NCBI RefSeq assembly: GCF_021728395.1
Contig: NZ_JAKKCM010000002.1
Location: 124,001-188,000, forward strand
Length of the DNA stretch: 64,000 nt
Source: Vibrio sp. J1-1
GTDB lineage: Bacteria > Pseudomonadota > Gammaproteobacteria > Enterobacterales > Vibrionaceae
Reading direction: 5' to 3'
The position numbers were made by a program, and so were the translations under genes. The first letter of the stretch is position 1. Each line of letters begins with the position of its first letter. This document shows, piece by piece, positions 29,217-39,235 of this stretch. The notes under the pieces were generated by a model, which saw nothing but the letters and a program-made list of their open reading frames with translations, was not told the DNA's origin and ran no database searches.

Positions 29217-29936
29217 ATGAAAAATGACAAGGTAGCCATTGTCACCGGTGCCGCTCGCGGTATTGGACGAGCGATTTGTGAGCAATTACTGGAAGATGGC
29301 TTTAATGTCATCGGGTTAGATATCTCACCAGTAGAGTGGGGAGACTCACCACAACTTTCTAGTTATCAAGTTAACCTGTGTGACTCCAAAGGAGTCAACG
29401 AAGTGGTCGATAGTATTATCAAGCAACATCACAGAGTCGATGTATTGGTTAATAACGCTGGTATTACGAGAGATGCCTTACTTCAGGATATGCTGGAAAA
29501 AGATTGGGACAGTGTGGTCGACGTAAACCTCAAAGCGGTATTTTTATTAACTCAAAGTGTCGCACCAGTAATGTTAAATCAAGGGGCCGGAAGCATCGTT
29601 AATATCTCTTCCATTGTCGGCACTGATGGGAATATTGGTCAGAGTAATTATGCTGCCAGCAAAGGCGGTGTCATATCAATGAGTAAAGGGTGGGCGAAAG
29701 AGCTTGCTCGAAAAGGTGCACAAATACGGGTGAATTGTGTTGCTCCCGGGTTCATCGTTACCGATATGACCAAAGATCTGCCAGAAAAAGTGATCAAAAT
29801 GATGGAAGGCAAAACACCATTGGGACGGATGGGGTCCGTTCGAGATATCGCAAATGGTGTCGCCTTTTTAGCATCAGATAAGAGTGAATTCATTACAGGA
29901 CAAGTGTTAAAAATCGATGGTGGCTTAGTCTTGTAG
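29217..29936 (+). CDS. FabG-like short-chain reductase
   Basis: A 239-residue SDR. TGAARGIGRA (~10-19), NNAGITRD, ISSIVGTDGNIGQSNYAASK (catalytic Ser/Tyr/Lys at ~134-151) and a C-terminal ITGQVLKIDGG are those of 3-oxoacyl-ACP or acetoacetyl-CoA reductases (FabG/PhaB). AAGGA precedes the start. It stands alone, so its precise substrate is open; a second FabG-like enzyme rather than the essential one is likely. The gap 28911-29216 holds no gene I can support. Confidence 0.85.
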   Translation: MKNDKVAIVTGAARGIGRAICEQLLEDGFNVIGLDISPVEWGDSPQLSSYQVNLCDSKGVNEVVDSIIKQHHRVDVLVNNAGITRDALLQDMLEKDWDSVVDVNLKAVFLLTQSVAPVMLNQGAGSIVNISSIVGTDGNIGQSNYAASKGGVISMSKGWAKELARKGAQIRVNCVAPGFIVTDMTKDLPEKVIKMMEGKTPLGRMGSVRDIANGVAFLASDKSEFITGQVLKIDGGLVL

Positions 29937-29945
29937 TCTCTTCGC

Positions 29946-29971
29946 GCCGTCCTTTCATGGGGCGGCTTTTT
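29946..29971 (+). terminator. Terminator after SDR gene
   Basis: A 7-bp stem with one G-T pair (29946-29952 with 29960-29966) is followed by TTTTT. Confidence 0.8.
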
Positions 29972-30184
29972 CCTACCCATAGCCATATCTGCTTGATTTA
30001 TCTTATAGCGCTAAAGAAAAAACCATAACCAAAGGTTCTAATCAAACTCGTCTTGAGGGCTTTAAATTTATGGTTGCGACCTAATATTCTGATTATAGCC
30101 AAATGAATTCAAGATACGGGATTGAGTGGCATGGCTACTGATCCTATCAGCCAAAGGCGCATTCAAACACGATAAGGAATAACA

Positions 30185-31042
30185 ATGTCAAACGAGTACA
30201 TACCACCAAAAGTTTGGACAAACGACAGTGAAAATGGCGGCCAATGGGCAAGCATCAACCGTCCGGACTCAGGCGCACGTCATGAACAAGAGTTACCAGT
30301 TGGTGAGCATCCATTCCAGTTGTATTCCATGGGAACACCAAACGGTCAAAAAGTCACCATTATGTTTGAAGAGCTCTTGGCTGCTGGTGTGAAAGAAGCG
30401 GAATACGACGCGCATTTGATTAAAATCGGTGATAGTGACCAGTTTGGTTCCGGGTTTGTCGCAGTAAACCCTAATTCAAAAATTCCTGCATTAGTCGATC
30501 GCTCAGGCGAAGAGCCGGTAAACGTTTTTGAATCTGGCAACATTCTTTTCTATTTAGCTGAAAAATTTGGCCTGTTCTTACCTAAAGAGGGAGCAAAGCG
30601 AGCGGAGGTGATGAACTGGTTGTTCTGGTTACAGGGTTCTGCGCCATATCTAGGCGGTGGGTTTGGCCACTTCTATGCGTACGCACCAGAGAAGTTTGAG
30701 TATCCGATCAACCGATTCACCATGGAAGCAAAACGTCAGCTGGATGTATTGGACAAGCGCTTAGCTAAGAATGAGTTTTTAGGTGGCGATGAATACAGTA
30801 TCGCGGATATTGCCACTTGGCCATGGTATGGCAACCTTGTTTTGGGTCGAGCGTACGACGCGGCTGAGTTTTTAGATGTAAATAGCTACGAGCATGTGGT
30901 TCGTTGGGCAAAAGAGATTGATCAACGTGAAGCAGTAAAACGCGGTCGTATCGTAAACCGAACTTGGGGAGAAGAAGGTGAGTATCTTGAGGAGCGACAT
31001 AGCGCTGAAGATATTGATAACGTGTTAAAACTAAAACCTTAG
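30185..31042 (+). CDS. yghU: Glutathione S-transferase-like disulfide reductase (YghU)
   Basis: A 285-residue Nu-class GST family member. It has the long N-terminal extension typical of YghU (YIPPKVWTNDSENGGQWASI), a thioredoxin domain with NPNSKIPALVD and ESGNILFYLAEK, and the helical C-domain. In E. coli YghU acts on disulfides and organic hydroperoxides with glutathione. AAGGAATAACA precedes the ATG. It is followed by its own terminator. Confidence 0.9.
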   Translation: MSNEYIPPKVWTNDSENGGQWASINRPDSGARHEQELPVGEHPFQLYSMGTPNGQKVTIMFEELLAAGVKEAEYDAHLIKIGDSDQFGSGFVAVNPNSKIPALVDRSGEEPVNVFESGNILFYLAEKFGLFLPKEGAKRAEVMNWLFWLQGSAPYLGGGFGHFYAYAPEKFEYPINRFTMEAKRQLDVLDKRLAKNEFLGGDEYSIADIATWPWYGNLVLGRAYDAAEFLDVNSYEHVVRWAKEIDQREAVKRGRIVNRTWGEEGEYLEERHSAEDIDNVLKLKP

Positions 31043-31058
31043 ATTCAATCATACTATC

Positions 31059-31094
31059 CTGCGTACCATTCATTGGATTGGTGCGCAGTTTTCT
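31059..31094 (+). terminator. Terminator after yghU
   Basis: A 10-bp stem with one wobble pair (31059-31068 with 31079-31088), then TTTTCT. Confidence 0.75.
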
Positions 31095-31490
31095 ATTCAG
31101 CTTTACTATTCCTCAAATATATAAATGTACCCATGCCTACTGTTATTACTTAACACGAAAAAGGATTAACAAACTTAATACTTTTTCGTTATTCGTATCA
31201 ACACTGAAAATGACTTTGCTATTTTAAAGATAGTTTAAAAACATAAGCGTTATTAATGTCAGGTATAAATGAGGCTTATATTTCATCGTTATACAATTGA
31301 TTTTGTTTTTAAAACGGTTAATTAATTGGTTTTCTTGGTTATCCTTATTTGTTTTCCCAGCAATATGATTGACCCTTAGCTAACAATATAAAATCAAAGA
31401 AACGCAATACTAGTGTCATTGGAAGTCATGTTTCGTTGATTTCCATTGCCCCCCTATTTTTCAGTTCTCCAGCATGAACTGTGTTGTTAT

Positions 31491-31533
31491 GTCCGCACAT
31501 GTGTTTTTAACCTGCCTGAGTGCGGACACTTTT
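31491..31533 (+). terminator. Terminator-like hairpin in front of protease remnant
   Basis: GTCCGCAC (31491-31498) pairs with GTGCGGAC (31520-31527), loop 21 bases, followed by ACTTTTTAT. It lies upstream of the remnant reading frame, where no gene end is visible, so it may belong to rearranged DNA or a leader. The stretch 31095-31490 is AT-rich with nothing I can assign. Confidence 0.5.
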
Positions 31534-31600
31534 TATCTTATCCCACGGTAATATTAATGGCTGCTAGTGCAGTTTCTAACGATTATCTCATCATTCTTTT

Positions 31601-31984
31601 TTGGTCAAAGTTATCTATCTCTCTGTAACCTTTCCAACTTGGTACACTAACGTTTCTTATTTCAAAGAGTGGATTGACTCATACACATACATTGCCAGTG
31701 AGCAACCGCCTGAGGCAGTAATTACTAAGCCTGACTTTCTGGTTATTCCAGAGGAAACTGAGGAAGGCGAAGATCCTGTGACTGAAGGTGAAGAGGGCGA
31801 CTCAGTGACAGAGGAAGAAGAAGTGACAGATACTGAAGAGTGTAACGCCTATATTGATGGCCAATATGTTGTTTTTGGCTGTGAAGATGACGAAGACGAC
31901 AGTAGTGGTGGTTCGTTGGGCTACATGTACTTGATGTTGATGCTACTTTTAGCAGCAGGCAGACGAAAAGTTATCTATCGTTAA
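31601..31984 (+). pseudogene. Remnant of a trypsin-like serine protease with GlyGly-CTERM tail
   Basis: Only the 3' end of the gene is present. The frame opens at a TTG and reads TWYTNVSYFKEWIDSYTY, the end of a chymotrypsin-fold protease (xxVYTNVSxFxxWI), then an acidic Pro/Glu/Thr-rich linker, then SSGGSLGYMYLMLMLLLAAG and a basic tail, which is the GlyGly-CTERM signal that rhombosortase cleaves. The protease core with His, Asp and Ser is missing. Just upstream in another frame (31561-31600) ASAVSNDY resembles the end of a signal peptide, suggesting an internal deletion. Whether any product forms is doubtful. Confidence 0.6.
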
Positions 31985-31998
31985 TACTAATAAAGTAA

Positions 31999-32036
31999 AA
32001 GAACGCCCCGAGTTAAGTCGGGGCGTTCTTTTTTTT
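31999..32036. terminator. Strong terminator after protease remnant
   Basis: A 13-bp perfect stem (31999-32011 with 32018-32030) is followed by eight T. It could also serve the converging peroxiredoxin gene. Confidence 0.92.
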
Positions 32037-32038
32037 AA

Positions 32039-32512
32039 TTAAAGTGCTGCAAGAATTGTTTCTGCGTTGCTCACTTCAAACTTCTGTGGTTCTTCAACAT
32101 TAAGTTTGGTCACGACACCATTATCAACAATCATCGCGTAACGTTGCGAGCGAATACCACCAAAACCGCCGGTATCCATTTCCAGACCAAGTGCTTTAGT
32201 GAAGCTAGCATCACCATCACCCAGCATCATAATCTCAGAGGCGTTTTGAGCCTCACCCCATGCGTGCATAACAAATGCGTCATTTGTTGCGATACATGCG
32301 ATAAGATCAACGCCTTTTGCTTTTAGCTGATCAGCCAAAACAACATAGCCTGGCAAGTGCGCTTCTGAACAAGTCGGCGTGAACGCACCTGGAACAGCAA
32401 ACAACACCACTTTCTTATTTGCAAATAGCTCATTCACGTCATGATTTACCATGCCATCGGCGGTTAGTTCACTGACAGTTGCAGAAGGTAGTGCTTGGCC
32501 TTGTTGAATCAT
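32039..32512 (-). CDS. Peroxiredoxin, Prx5 type
   Basis: A 157-residue thiol peroxidase of the Prx5/type II group, with the peroxidatic Cys in PGAFTPTCSEAHLPG (Cys48, with Thr45) and the conserved Arg in IRSQRYAMI. It reduces hydrogen peroxide and organic peroxides, likely using glutaredoxin or glutathione. AAGGAAG precedes the start. It is a single-gene unit. Confidence 0.9.
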   Translation of the reverse strand: MIQQGQALPSATVSELTADGMVNHDVNELFANKKVVLFAVPGAFTPTCSEAHLPGYVVLADQLKAKGVDLIACIATNDAFVMHAWGEAQNASEIMMLGDGDASFTKALGLEMDTGGFGGIRSQRYAMIVDNGVVTKLNVEEPQKFEVSNAETILAAL

Positions 32513-32686
32513 AATTCTCTTCCTTTTGATATTCGTTATTTGTCTCAGTCAGTCTAGCGCTTAAGTGCAACATTAACCACAGAGGGTTTGTAAGGGTATA
32601 CTCAAGTCACGCTAACATTCTGAAACTATTTGTAAAGTCATTTTAGTATACACGTCCGATTACGGCTGCCCCGGTTATTTCTACTT

Positions 32687-33916
<1,230 letters not shown>

Positions 33917-34071
33917 TTATTGGTGTTACTGAACGAGTGAAATAATCGAAGGGTGGCCAGTAGAGGCTGTATAGAAGTGGGGTTGGATGGAAGAGGCACT
34001 ATTCATGTGAGTGAAAGGCAGGTGGCGTTACCTTACACTTAACATGAAAAAAAGAAGGTGATGTCACTCTT

Positions 34072-34212
34072 TTAGAGATCAAATAATTTATCAAACTCTC
34101 TTTGTTCCATAATGTCTTCAATACGACGTCGAGTTTTCTGCTTAATCGCTGCATTATTTTGCTCAGATTCTTTCTTTTCTTTTTCTAGTTTTTTGTTACT
34201 TTTCTTAGCCAT
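34072..34212 (-). CDS. Small basic protein, 46 residues
   Basis: A short gene starting ATG 34212, with GGAGG seven bases upstream. The product is almost wholly charged: MAKKSNKKLEKEKKESEQNN, then AAIKQKTRRRIEDIMEQRE and a FDKLFDL end. The RRRIEDxxE segment is like the small PA3496-type family, but I am not certain. It is about 50 bases from a second small gene and may share its transcript. Confidence 0.7.
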   Translation of the reverse strand: MAKKSNKKLEKEKKESEQNNAAIKQKTRRRIEDIMEQREFDKLFDL

Positions 34213-34262
34213 AAAAAGGCCTCCAACTTGAAGATGAATACTATCAATGCCTGAAAAATGTC

Positions 34263-34472
34263 TTATTTGACAATAAAACTTCCTATCTTTGAACCTTCAT
34301 CACACAGAATTGTACCTTCACCATCTTTTTCATCATATTGAAAGTCAATAAAAACACTGCTGGCTTGAAGTTTTGGTAATACATGTCGCATTAATATATC
34401 GCTGTTAAGTTGATGTATTCTGGCATTCCAAGTGGTTTGTGGTTGTTTTAAATTAAACTCAATTTCTAACAT
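34263..34472 (-). CDS. Small hypothetical protein, 69 residues
   Basis: Compact mixed alpha/beta protein with a good AGGAG before the start. I do not recognise it. It precedes the 46-residue gene by 50 bases on the same strand, so they are likely co-transcribed. It has no signal peptide or membrane segment. Confidence 0.65.
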   Translation of the reverse strand: MLEIEFNLKQPQTTWNARIHQLNSDILMRHVLPKLQASSVFIDFQYDEKDGEGTILCDEGSKIGSFIVK

Positions 34473-34711
34473 TTATTCTCCTGTTTCTTTATCGTTTTGT
34501 CTTTGTTAAGTAGTTGATACCAATGCTTTTGACGGCTAGTTCTTCTAGAGGACATATTACTTTCCTTTTATTAATAAAATATAAAATCGCACTGCCAAAT
34601 TTATTTTAGACAGCACTAAGCTAAGCCATTAATAGGCTAAAAATTAAAGTGGGATGTTTGAAGGGGAGAAGTTTGGTGCAGCATGAATATGCTACACCAA
34701 GAAAAGCAGTC

Positions 34712-34921
34712 TTATAGAGGAGTAACTTCAGTCGCTTGAGGACCTTTGTTACCTTGCTCTACGTTAAAGCTTACTTTCTGACCTTCAGTCAAAGTTTTGA
34801 AACCGTCAGAAACAATAGCGTTGAAATGTACGAATACATCTTGGCCACCGTTATCTTGAGATAGGAAACCGAAACCTTTAGTTTCGTTAAACCATTTTAC
34901 TGAACCAGTTACTTTAGACAT
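34712..34921 (-). CDS. Cold-shock protein, CspA family
   Basis: A 69-residue single-domain OB-fold protein with RNP1 KGFGFL (~16-21) and RNP2 VFVHF (~30-34), the nucleic-acid-binding motifs. It acts as an RNA chaperone. It has a likely long 5' leader, as the upstream region (34922-35352) is gene-free for 430 bases on this strand; it contains a small hairpin GCTCTT/AAGAGC around 35080, but I found no clear cold box. Confidence 0.93.
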   Translation of the reverse strand: MSKVTGSVKWFNETKGFGFLSQDNGGQDVFVHFNAIVSDGFKTLTEGQKVSFNVEQGNKGPQATEVTPL

Positions 34922-35367
34922 AAAAATACCTTTGAAATAAACATTTTAATTACGAATGATTTTGTGGATCTTTTTTAAGCTATTGAATGTTCAATCAAGA
35001 GGAAGTTGTACGCAGGTGTCTGAATGGGTGATTCAAGATTTTACTGAGAAGGAACTTAAACTAAATGTTGCATTAACAGCTCTTCTTTAAGAGCCAACGC
35101 CCACTATACACCGAGTTTAGAAAATAGCCACATTTATTTTCGGTTGGTATTGGCTAATGCTCTAATAGTGGGGGTGCGGGAGTTTGCCTCTATCATTTCA
35201 GCACGAAAGCCTGTAGAGGGCATGTTGTTATTCGAAAAAATTGAACAAATAGCTCAACTGCATGTGGTCATGATTATTTTCCTTCAACCTACAATAACAG
35301 CATACCGATAGCCAAGTAATGCGAGCTTGATAGATAAAAGTGAGCAAGGCTTTTGAGGAGAAAGGTG

Positions 35368-36216
35368 ATGAGTAAGACAAGAGAAGTCCGCCAGTTAATT
35401 CCTTCCCAGCCTACTGCTGATGGTGATGGCGTTAAAATCCGCCGAGTTGCTGGATTCAATAATGCCAGTTTTTCACCATTTTTGATGGTAGATGAGTTGA
35501 AATCTGATAACCGTGCTGACTATATCGGTGGTTTCCCTCCACATCCACATCGTGGCATTGAAACCCTGACTTATATGTTGAAAGGGCACTTTCAGCATCG
35601 TGACCACATGAATAATGTTGGTGAACTGCGTTCGGGTGGTGCTCAGTGGATGGCCGCAGGTCGTGGTGTCATTCATAGCGAAATGCCAATTATGCAAGAT
35701 GGCGAGCTACATGGTTTTCAGATATGGATTAATCAGCCAGCAAAAAATAAAATGCAGCCAGCTCAGTACCATGACTTTCAGCCTGAAACAATCACGGAAG
35801 TAGAAAGCAAAGACGTCGGTCTGGTTCGTATCATTGCTGGGGAACTGAACATAAATGGAAACCGTACAGTAGGTCCGTTGACGAAAACGGGTGTTGATGT
35901 AACGGTTGCTGATTGGCGACCACATGCAGGCGCAACGCTCCAGCTTGTCACCGAGCCGAACCACAACATGATGGTTTATATCTATCAAGGCAACGTTGAG
36001 ACTCAACAGCGAGTGATCAAACAAGGTGAGATGGCGCTCTTGTCTCAAGGAGAGTGGGTTGAGCTGACGGCAAATGACGCAAGTGGAGTACTACTTTTCA
36101 TTGGCGAGCCGATTAACGAGCCTGTGGTTCACTATGGTCCCTTTGTAATGAACAGCATTGAAGAAATCGAACAAGCGATTCAAGACTACAATGCGGGACT
36201 ATTTGAAACTTATTAG
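35368..36216 (+). CDS. Pirin-family bicupin
   Basis: A 282-residue pirin, two cupin domains, the first with metal ligands in GGFPPHPHRGIETLTYMLKG (His-x-His at ~56-58) and His in QHRDHMN, plus Glu ~102 in SEMP. In the family, some bacterial pirins are quercetinases and others regulate pyruvate dehydrogenase. ATG 35368 follows AAAGGTG; the earlier TTG at 35353 is not preferred. Single gene. Confidence 0.88.
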   Translation: MSKTREVRQLIPSQPTADGDGVKIRRVAGFNNASFSPFLMVDELKSDNRADYIGGFPPHPHRGIETLTYMLKGHFQHRDHMNNVGELRSGGAQWMAAGRGVIHSEMPIMQDGELHGFQIWINQPAKNKMQPAQYHDFQPETITEVESKDVGLVRIIAGELNINGNRTVGPLTKTGVDVTVADWRPHAGATLQLVTEPNHNMMVYIYQGNVETQQRVIKQGEMALLSQGEWVELTANDASGVLLFIGEPINEPVVHYGPFVMNSIEEIEQAIQDYNAGLFETY

Positions 36217-36318
36217 TCTTTTGGCGCTCAGCCGGGGGGAACGAGAATAGGAAAATTTGAGCCTGATTGTTGGGCTTACTGAAAAGCAAATACGATAATC
36301 CACTGCCATCGAATTTGT

Positions 36319-36347
36319 ATGAGCCACGCCTTAGGGTGTGGCTTTTT
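36319..36347. terminator. Terminator between pirin and patatin genes
   Basis: A stem GCCACGCC / GGTGTGGC with T-run TTTTTT on the plus strand. It lies between converging genes. Confidence 0.8.
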
Positions 36348-36367
36348 TCTTTACAAAACCGACAACC

Positions 36368-37216
36368 TCAAATCCTCTCCCAGCGCATAATGGCTTCTTT
36401 CCCTGCCTCTAAACCGAGCTCATACGCTGCACGTAATGGTTCCTGAGAACGGCTCAAGCGCTTAAGTTTAAAGGTTTCGGGCGGACAAATCTGTACAACC
36501 TCTATTCCCTTTGGTGGATTCTCTATAAGTGTTAGGGTTTGATTATAGCGAATATCACGAGTCAACATCGGCTCAATCAATGCAGGTGTATCTTTCAACA
36601 TTCGTTTGGTTGCAGCGCCAAACTTTGATTTTGATTTTCGGTAGCTTGCGGGACGACTGCGCAATACCATGATTTTGGTTGCACCTCGTTTAATCGCTTC
36701 TGCAATTGGAATCGCATCAGAGACGCCACCATCAACATATCGTGTTCCATTGAGTAATACGCCGTTACGATAAAGGATGGGTAGTGCACTACTGGCTTTC
36801 ATCGTTTCTGCCAGTGTATCCACGTCGGGAGTCAGATATTCTGCTTTACCCGTGTCCTGACGAGTGACGCCTAAGAAGAAAGGTCGTCGATCTGCAGCCA
36901 GAATTGCTTTGTCGATACCCAGCTCTTCGAGTGTGAGCTTCCACATCCAATCGAGATCCATCATATTACCGCCAAGAACCAGGCGACTCGGGTTAATAAA
37001 TTCTTTACGAAGACTGTAATCGAGATAGATTTTCAGGTTTCTTCCCGGCATGTTTGCTAGGTAGGCCGCTAAGTTACTTGCGCCAGCTGACACTCCCCAA
37101 AAGCTGTCAAATGGCGAGAAATTTTGTTCTAAAAAGTGGTCGAGTATGCCGCAAGAAAAGACGCCCCGCATAGCGCCTCCTTCCACAATCAATGCGCGAG
37201 TACCTACTTGTTCCAT
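36368..37216 (-). CDS. yjjU: Patatin-like phospholipase, YjjU-like
   Basis: A 282-residue patatin-type serine lipase. The oxyanion motif GGAMRG (~13-18), nucleophile elbow GVSAG (Ser ~43) and catalytic Asp in DGG (~162-164) are intact, so it should be active. YjjU is a cytoplasmic esterase/lipase of unknown substrate. Single gene, with GGAAAA before the start. Confidence 0.88.
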   Translation of the reverse strand: MEQVGTRALIVEGGAMRGVFSCGILDHFLEQNFSPFDSFWGVSAGASNLAAYLANMPGRNLKIYLDYSLRKEFINPSRLVLGGNMMDLDWMWKLTLEELGIDKAILAADRRPFFLGVTRQDTGKAEYLTPDVDTLAETMKASSALPILYRNGVLLNGTRYVDGGVSDAIPIAEAIKRGATKIMVLRSRPASYRKSKSKFGAATKRMLKDTPALIEPMLTRDIRYNQTLTLIENPPKGIEVVQICPPETFKLKRLSRSQEPLRAAYELGLEAGKEAIMRWERI

Positions 37217-37316
37217 CGGTATTTTCCATCACGTTTGGGTCAGATTGGATGACCACTAGCTTAACGCAAGGAGGGATATAACCAAAGCATAACCAGGCAA
37301 CAGTTTACGCTACCCG

Positions 37317-37345
37317 TTGACAATGTTTGATAGTCAAACTAAATT
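37317..37345 (+). promoter_or_regulatory. dmeF-marR promoter with operator in its spacer
   Basis: TTGACA (37317-37322) and TAAATT (37340-37345) stand 17 bases apart. The spacer carries a perfect palindrome GTTTGATAGTCAAAC (37325-37339). This geometry blocks RNA polymerase when a repressor is bound; a MarR-type protein is encoded in the operon. Confidence 0.65.
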
Positions 37346-37357
37346 CATATCAAGTAT

Positions 37358-37370
37358 TTTGATCATCAAA
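37358..37370. promoter_or_regulatory. Second TTTGAT palindrome downstream of promoter
   Basis: TTTGATCATCAAA is a perfect palindrome of the same TTGAT/ATCAA type as the promoter-spacer site 19 bases earlier, near the likely transcription start. A second binding site for the MarR protein is probable. Confidence 0.65.
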
Positions 37371-37401
37371 CAAATGAGCATTCAGGATGAAAGGTCACGC
37401 A

Positions 37402-38304
37402 ATGACAGCCTCGCAGCATTCACATGACTTTGTGTCACATAATCATAAAGGTGAAAGACGAACGTTTTACGTACTTCTTCTCACGCTGATCACTATGATA
37501 GTAGAGATTAGTGCTGGTACGTTGTTTGGCTCTATGGCGTTACTGGCTGATGGCTGGCATATGGGTACCCATGCCGCGGCATTTTGTATCACTTTGTTTG
37601 CCTATCGTTACGCTAAGCAGCACGCGAACAGTGAACGATTTTCTTTTGGTACCGGTAAAGTCAGTGTATTAGGCGGGTTCACTAGCGCAATAGCACTTGG
37701 CATCGTAGCATTGATGATGATGGTCGAGTCTGTACATCGGTTATTCAACCCAGAAACGATTCGGTTTAACGAAGCGATAATGGTGGCGGTCATTGGTTTG
37801 GTGGTGAACTTGGCGAGTATGTTGCTGTTAAAGGATCACCACCATCACGGACATGATCATCATCATCATGGTAACCATCATGAACATCATCATGATCATA
37901 ACTTAGCGGCGGCGTATTTCCATGTTCTTGCGGACACGTTAACGTCGCTGCTTGCGATTATCGCACTCATCATCGGTAAGTTTTATGGTTGGGTTTGGTT
38001 AGATGCGATTATGGGTATCGTCGGTGCTCTGGTCATTGGTAAATGGACACTTGGTTTAATTCGGCAAACTGCTCCGGTTTTATTAGATGAAAGTATTGAT
38101 GAGCAATATCGACAAGATATTCGTGCCGAGTTAGCCCCTTATGCTGATGTTGTGGATCTTCATGTGTGGAAAGTGAGTGGACACCATTATTCAGCGGCTA
38201 TCGCGATAAAGAATCGGAGTGGTAAATCACTTGGCGAATTTAAACAAATGTTGAGTAAGTTTGATAAAATTCATCACCTTACTCTCGAATTGCAAAATGA
38301 CTAA
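37402..38304 (+). CDS. dmeF: Cation-diffusion-facilitator metal exporter, DmeF-like
   Basis: Inner-membrane CDF transporter, 300 residues, exporting divalent cations with proton antiport. Six membrane helices are visible with metal-site residues in LLADGWHMGTHA and FHVLADTLTSL. The cytosolic loop (~145-167) holds 15 histidines among 23 residues, consistent with Co/Ni/Zn sensing. The sequence is of the DmeF type (Co2+, Ni2+). ATG 37402 follows AAAGG; the one at 37387 is too close. It is three bases from the MarR gene. Metal specificity cannot be read with certainty. Confidence 0.88.
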   Translation: MTASQHSHDFVSHNHKGERRTFYVLLLTLITMIVEISAGTLFGSMALLADGWHMGTHAAAFCITLFAYRYAKQHANSERFSFGTGKVSVLGGFTSAIALGIVALMMMVESVHRLFNPETIRFNEAIMVAVIGLVVNLASMLLLKDHHHHGHDHHHHGNHHEHHHDHNLAAAYFHVLADTLTSLLAIIALIIGKFYGWVWLDAIMGIVGALVIGKWTLGLIRQTAPVLLDESIDEQYRQDIRAELAPYADVVDLHVWKVSGHHYSAAIAIKNRSGKSLGEFKQMLSKFDKIHHLTLELQND

Positions 38305-38307
38305 ACG

Positions 38308-38724
38308 ATGAGCGAATTAGAAAGATTGAATCAAATCTTGACCGAGTTCTACGATAAAATGTCATCGTGGGAGCAGTCAGTTGTCAAAGAAACGGGTTAT
38401 TCACTGGCTCAGGTCCACACTATTGAAGTACTTGGTGGGCATGGTGCTTTACGCATGAAAGAGCTGGCAGAAAAACTAGGTATCACAACAGGAACTTTAA
38501 CGGTTCAGGTTGATAAACTAGTCAATGCGAATTTGATTGAACGTTGCCCACATCCCGAAGATCGTCGTGCTATAGTGGTTAAATTGACGCCAGAAGGTGA
38601 GATTATCCATCGACACCATAATCAGTTGCATCTGGATTTAGTTCGTGACTTGACCCGACACATCGAGCCCGAACAACAAGCCATTTTTCTCACATGTCTG
38701 GAAAGAATGAACCGCGAGTTCTAA
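38308..38724 (+). CDS. MarR-family regulator of the metal exporter
   Basis: A 138-residue winged-helix MarR repressor with the HTH LRMKELAEKLGITTGTLTVQ (~51-70) and the wing DRRAIVVKLTPEG. It has a weak ribosome site three bases after dmeF, so it may be translated by coupling. It probably senses metal or stress and represses its own operon through the two TTGAT palindromes; that is inference. A stem AAAGCAGA/TCTGCTTT around 38751-38783 may end the transcript. Confidence 0.85.
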   Translation: MSELERLNQILTEFYDKMSSWEQSVVKETGYSLAQVHTIEVLGGHGALRMKELAEKLGITTGTLTVQVDKLVNANLIERCPHPEDRRAIVVKLTPEGEIIHRHHNQLHLDLVRDLTRHIEPEQQAIFLTCLERMNREF

Positions 38725-39133
38725 CCTGTCTAACTGCCTATTTATCCATAAAGCAGAATGCTCATTGGCCTCTGCTTTGGTTTATCCGGTCCGCGAGTAA
38801 CTCTTCTGTTGGTGTATTGAGCCATTATTTTTGTCGACTCCCCGTTCAAAACTTGGTTTCTAAGGCATTCTCTTTGCTGACTTTGATCGAAACTAACACT
38901 GTAAATCTCATTATTGCTGCCAAAATCTCCGCGATCTAGGTGGATCTTGACTATGCTTATAGTTCGGCTTGCAGAAAATAAACAGGGAAGGTAGGCGGCA
39001 AAACCATAGGTTCGACTCGACATTTAACAACCGTTTCGTGAATAGTAACATTGTTAGATGCCTTTGATTTATATAATAAAAAATACAAAGTCAGTAGTGG
39101 TCTAGGTATTAATTTACAATATTAGGCGACGCT

Positions 39134-39208
39134 ATGAACATACAATCAACCATAATCGAGTACGCTATAGCAATCATCGGCTTACTTTTGACCGGGGTTA
39201 CCCTCTGA
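39134..39208 (+). CDS. Possible small membrane protein, 24 residues
   Basis: A short ATG frame encodes a hydrophobic peptide beginning MNIQSTIIEYAIAIIG and ending LLLTGVTL, preceded by AGGCGA. It would span a membrane once. A hairpin CCTCTG/CAGAGG lies just after its last codons. In 38785-39235 no other gene is supported. Could be a true small protein, or chance. Confidence 0.3.
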   Translation: MNIQSTIIEYAIAIIGLLLTGVTL

Positions 39209-39235
39209 GAGTCATCTCCCAGAGGATGGCAAGTT

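Noticed and set aside
29120-29311. 63-residue minus-strand frame before the FabG-like gene
   Set aside because: It is antisense to the conserved NAD-binding region of the reductase and has no sensible start.
37840-37905. CAT-rich repeats, possible CRISPR or satellite
   Set aside because: They encode the histidine-rich loop of the metal exporter; no spacer pattern is present.
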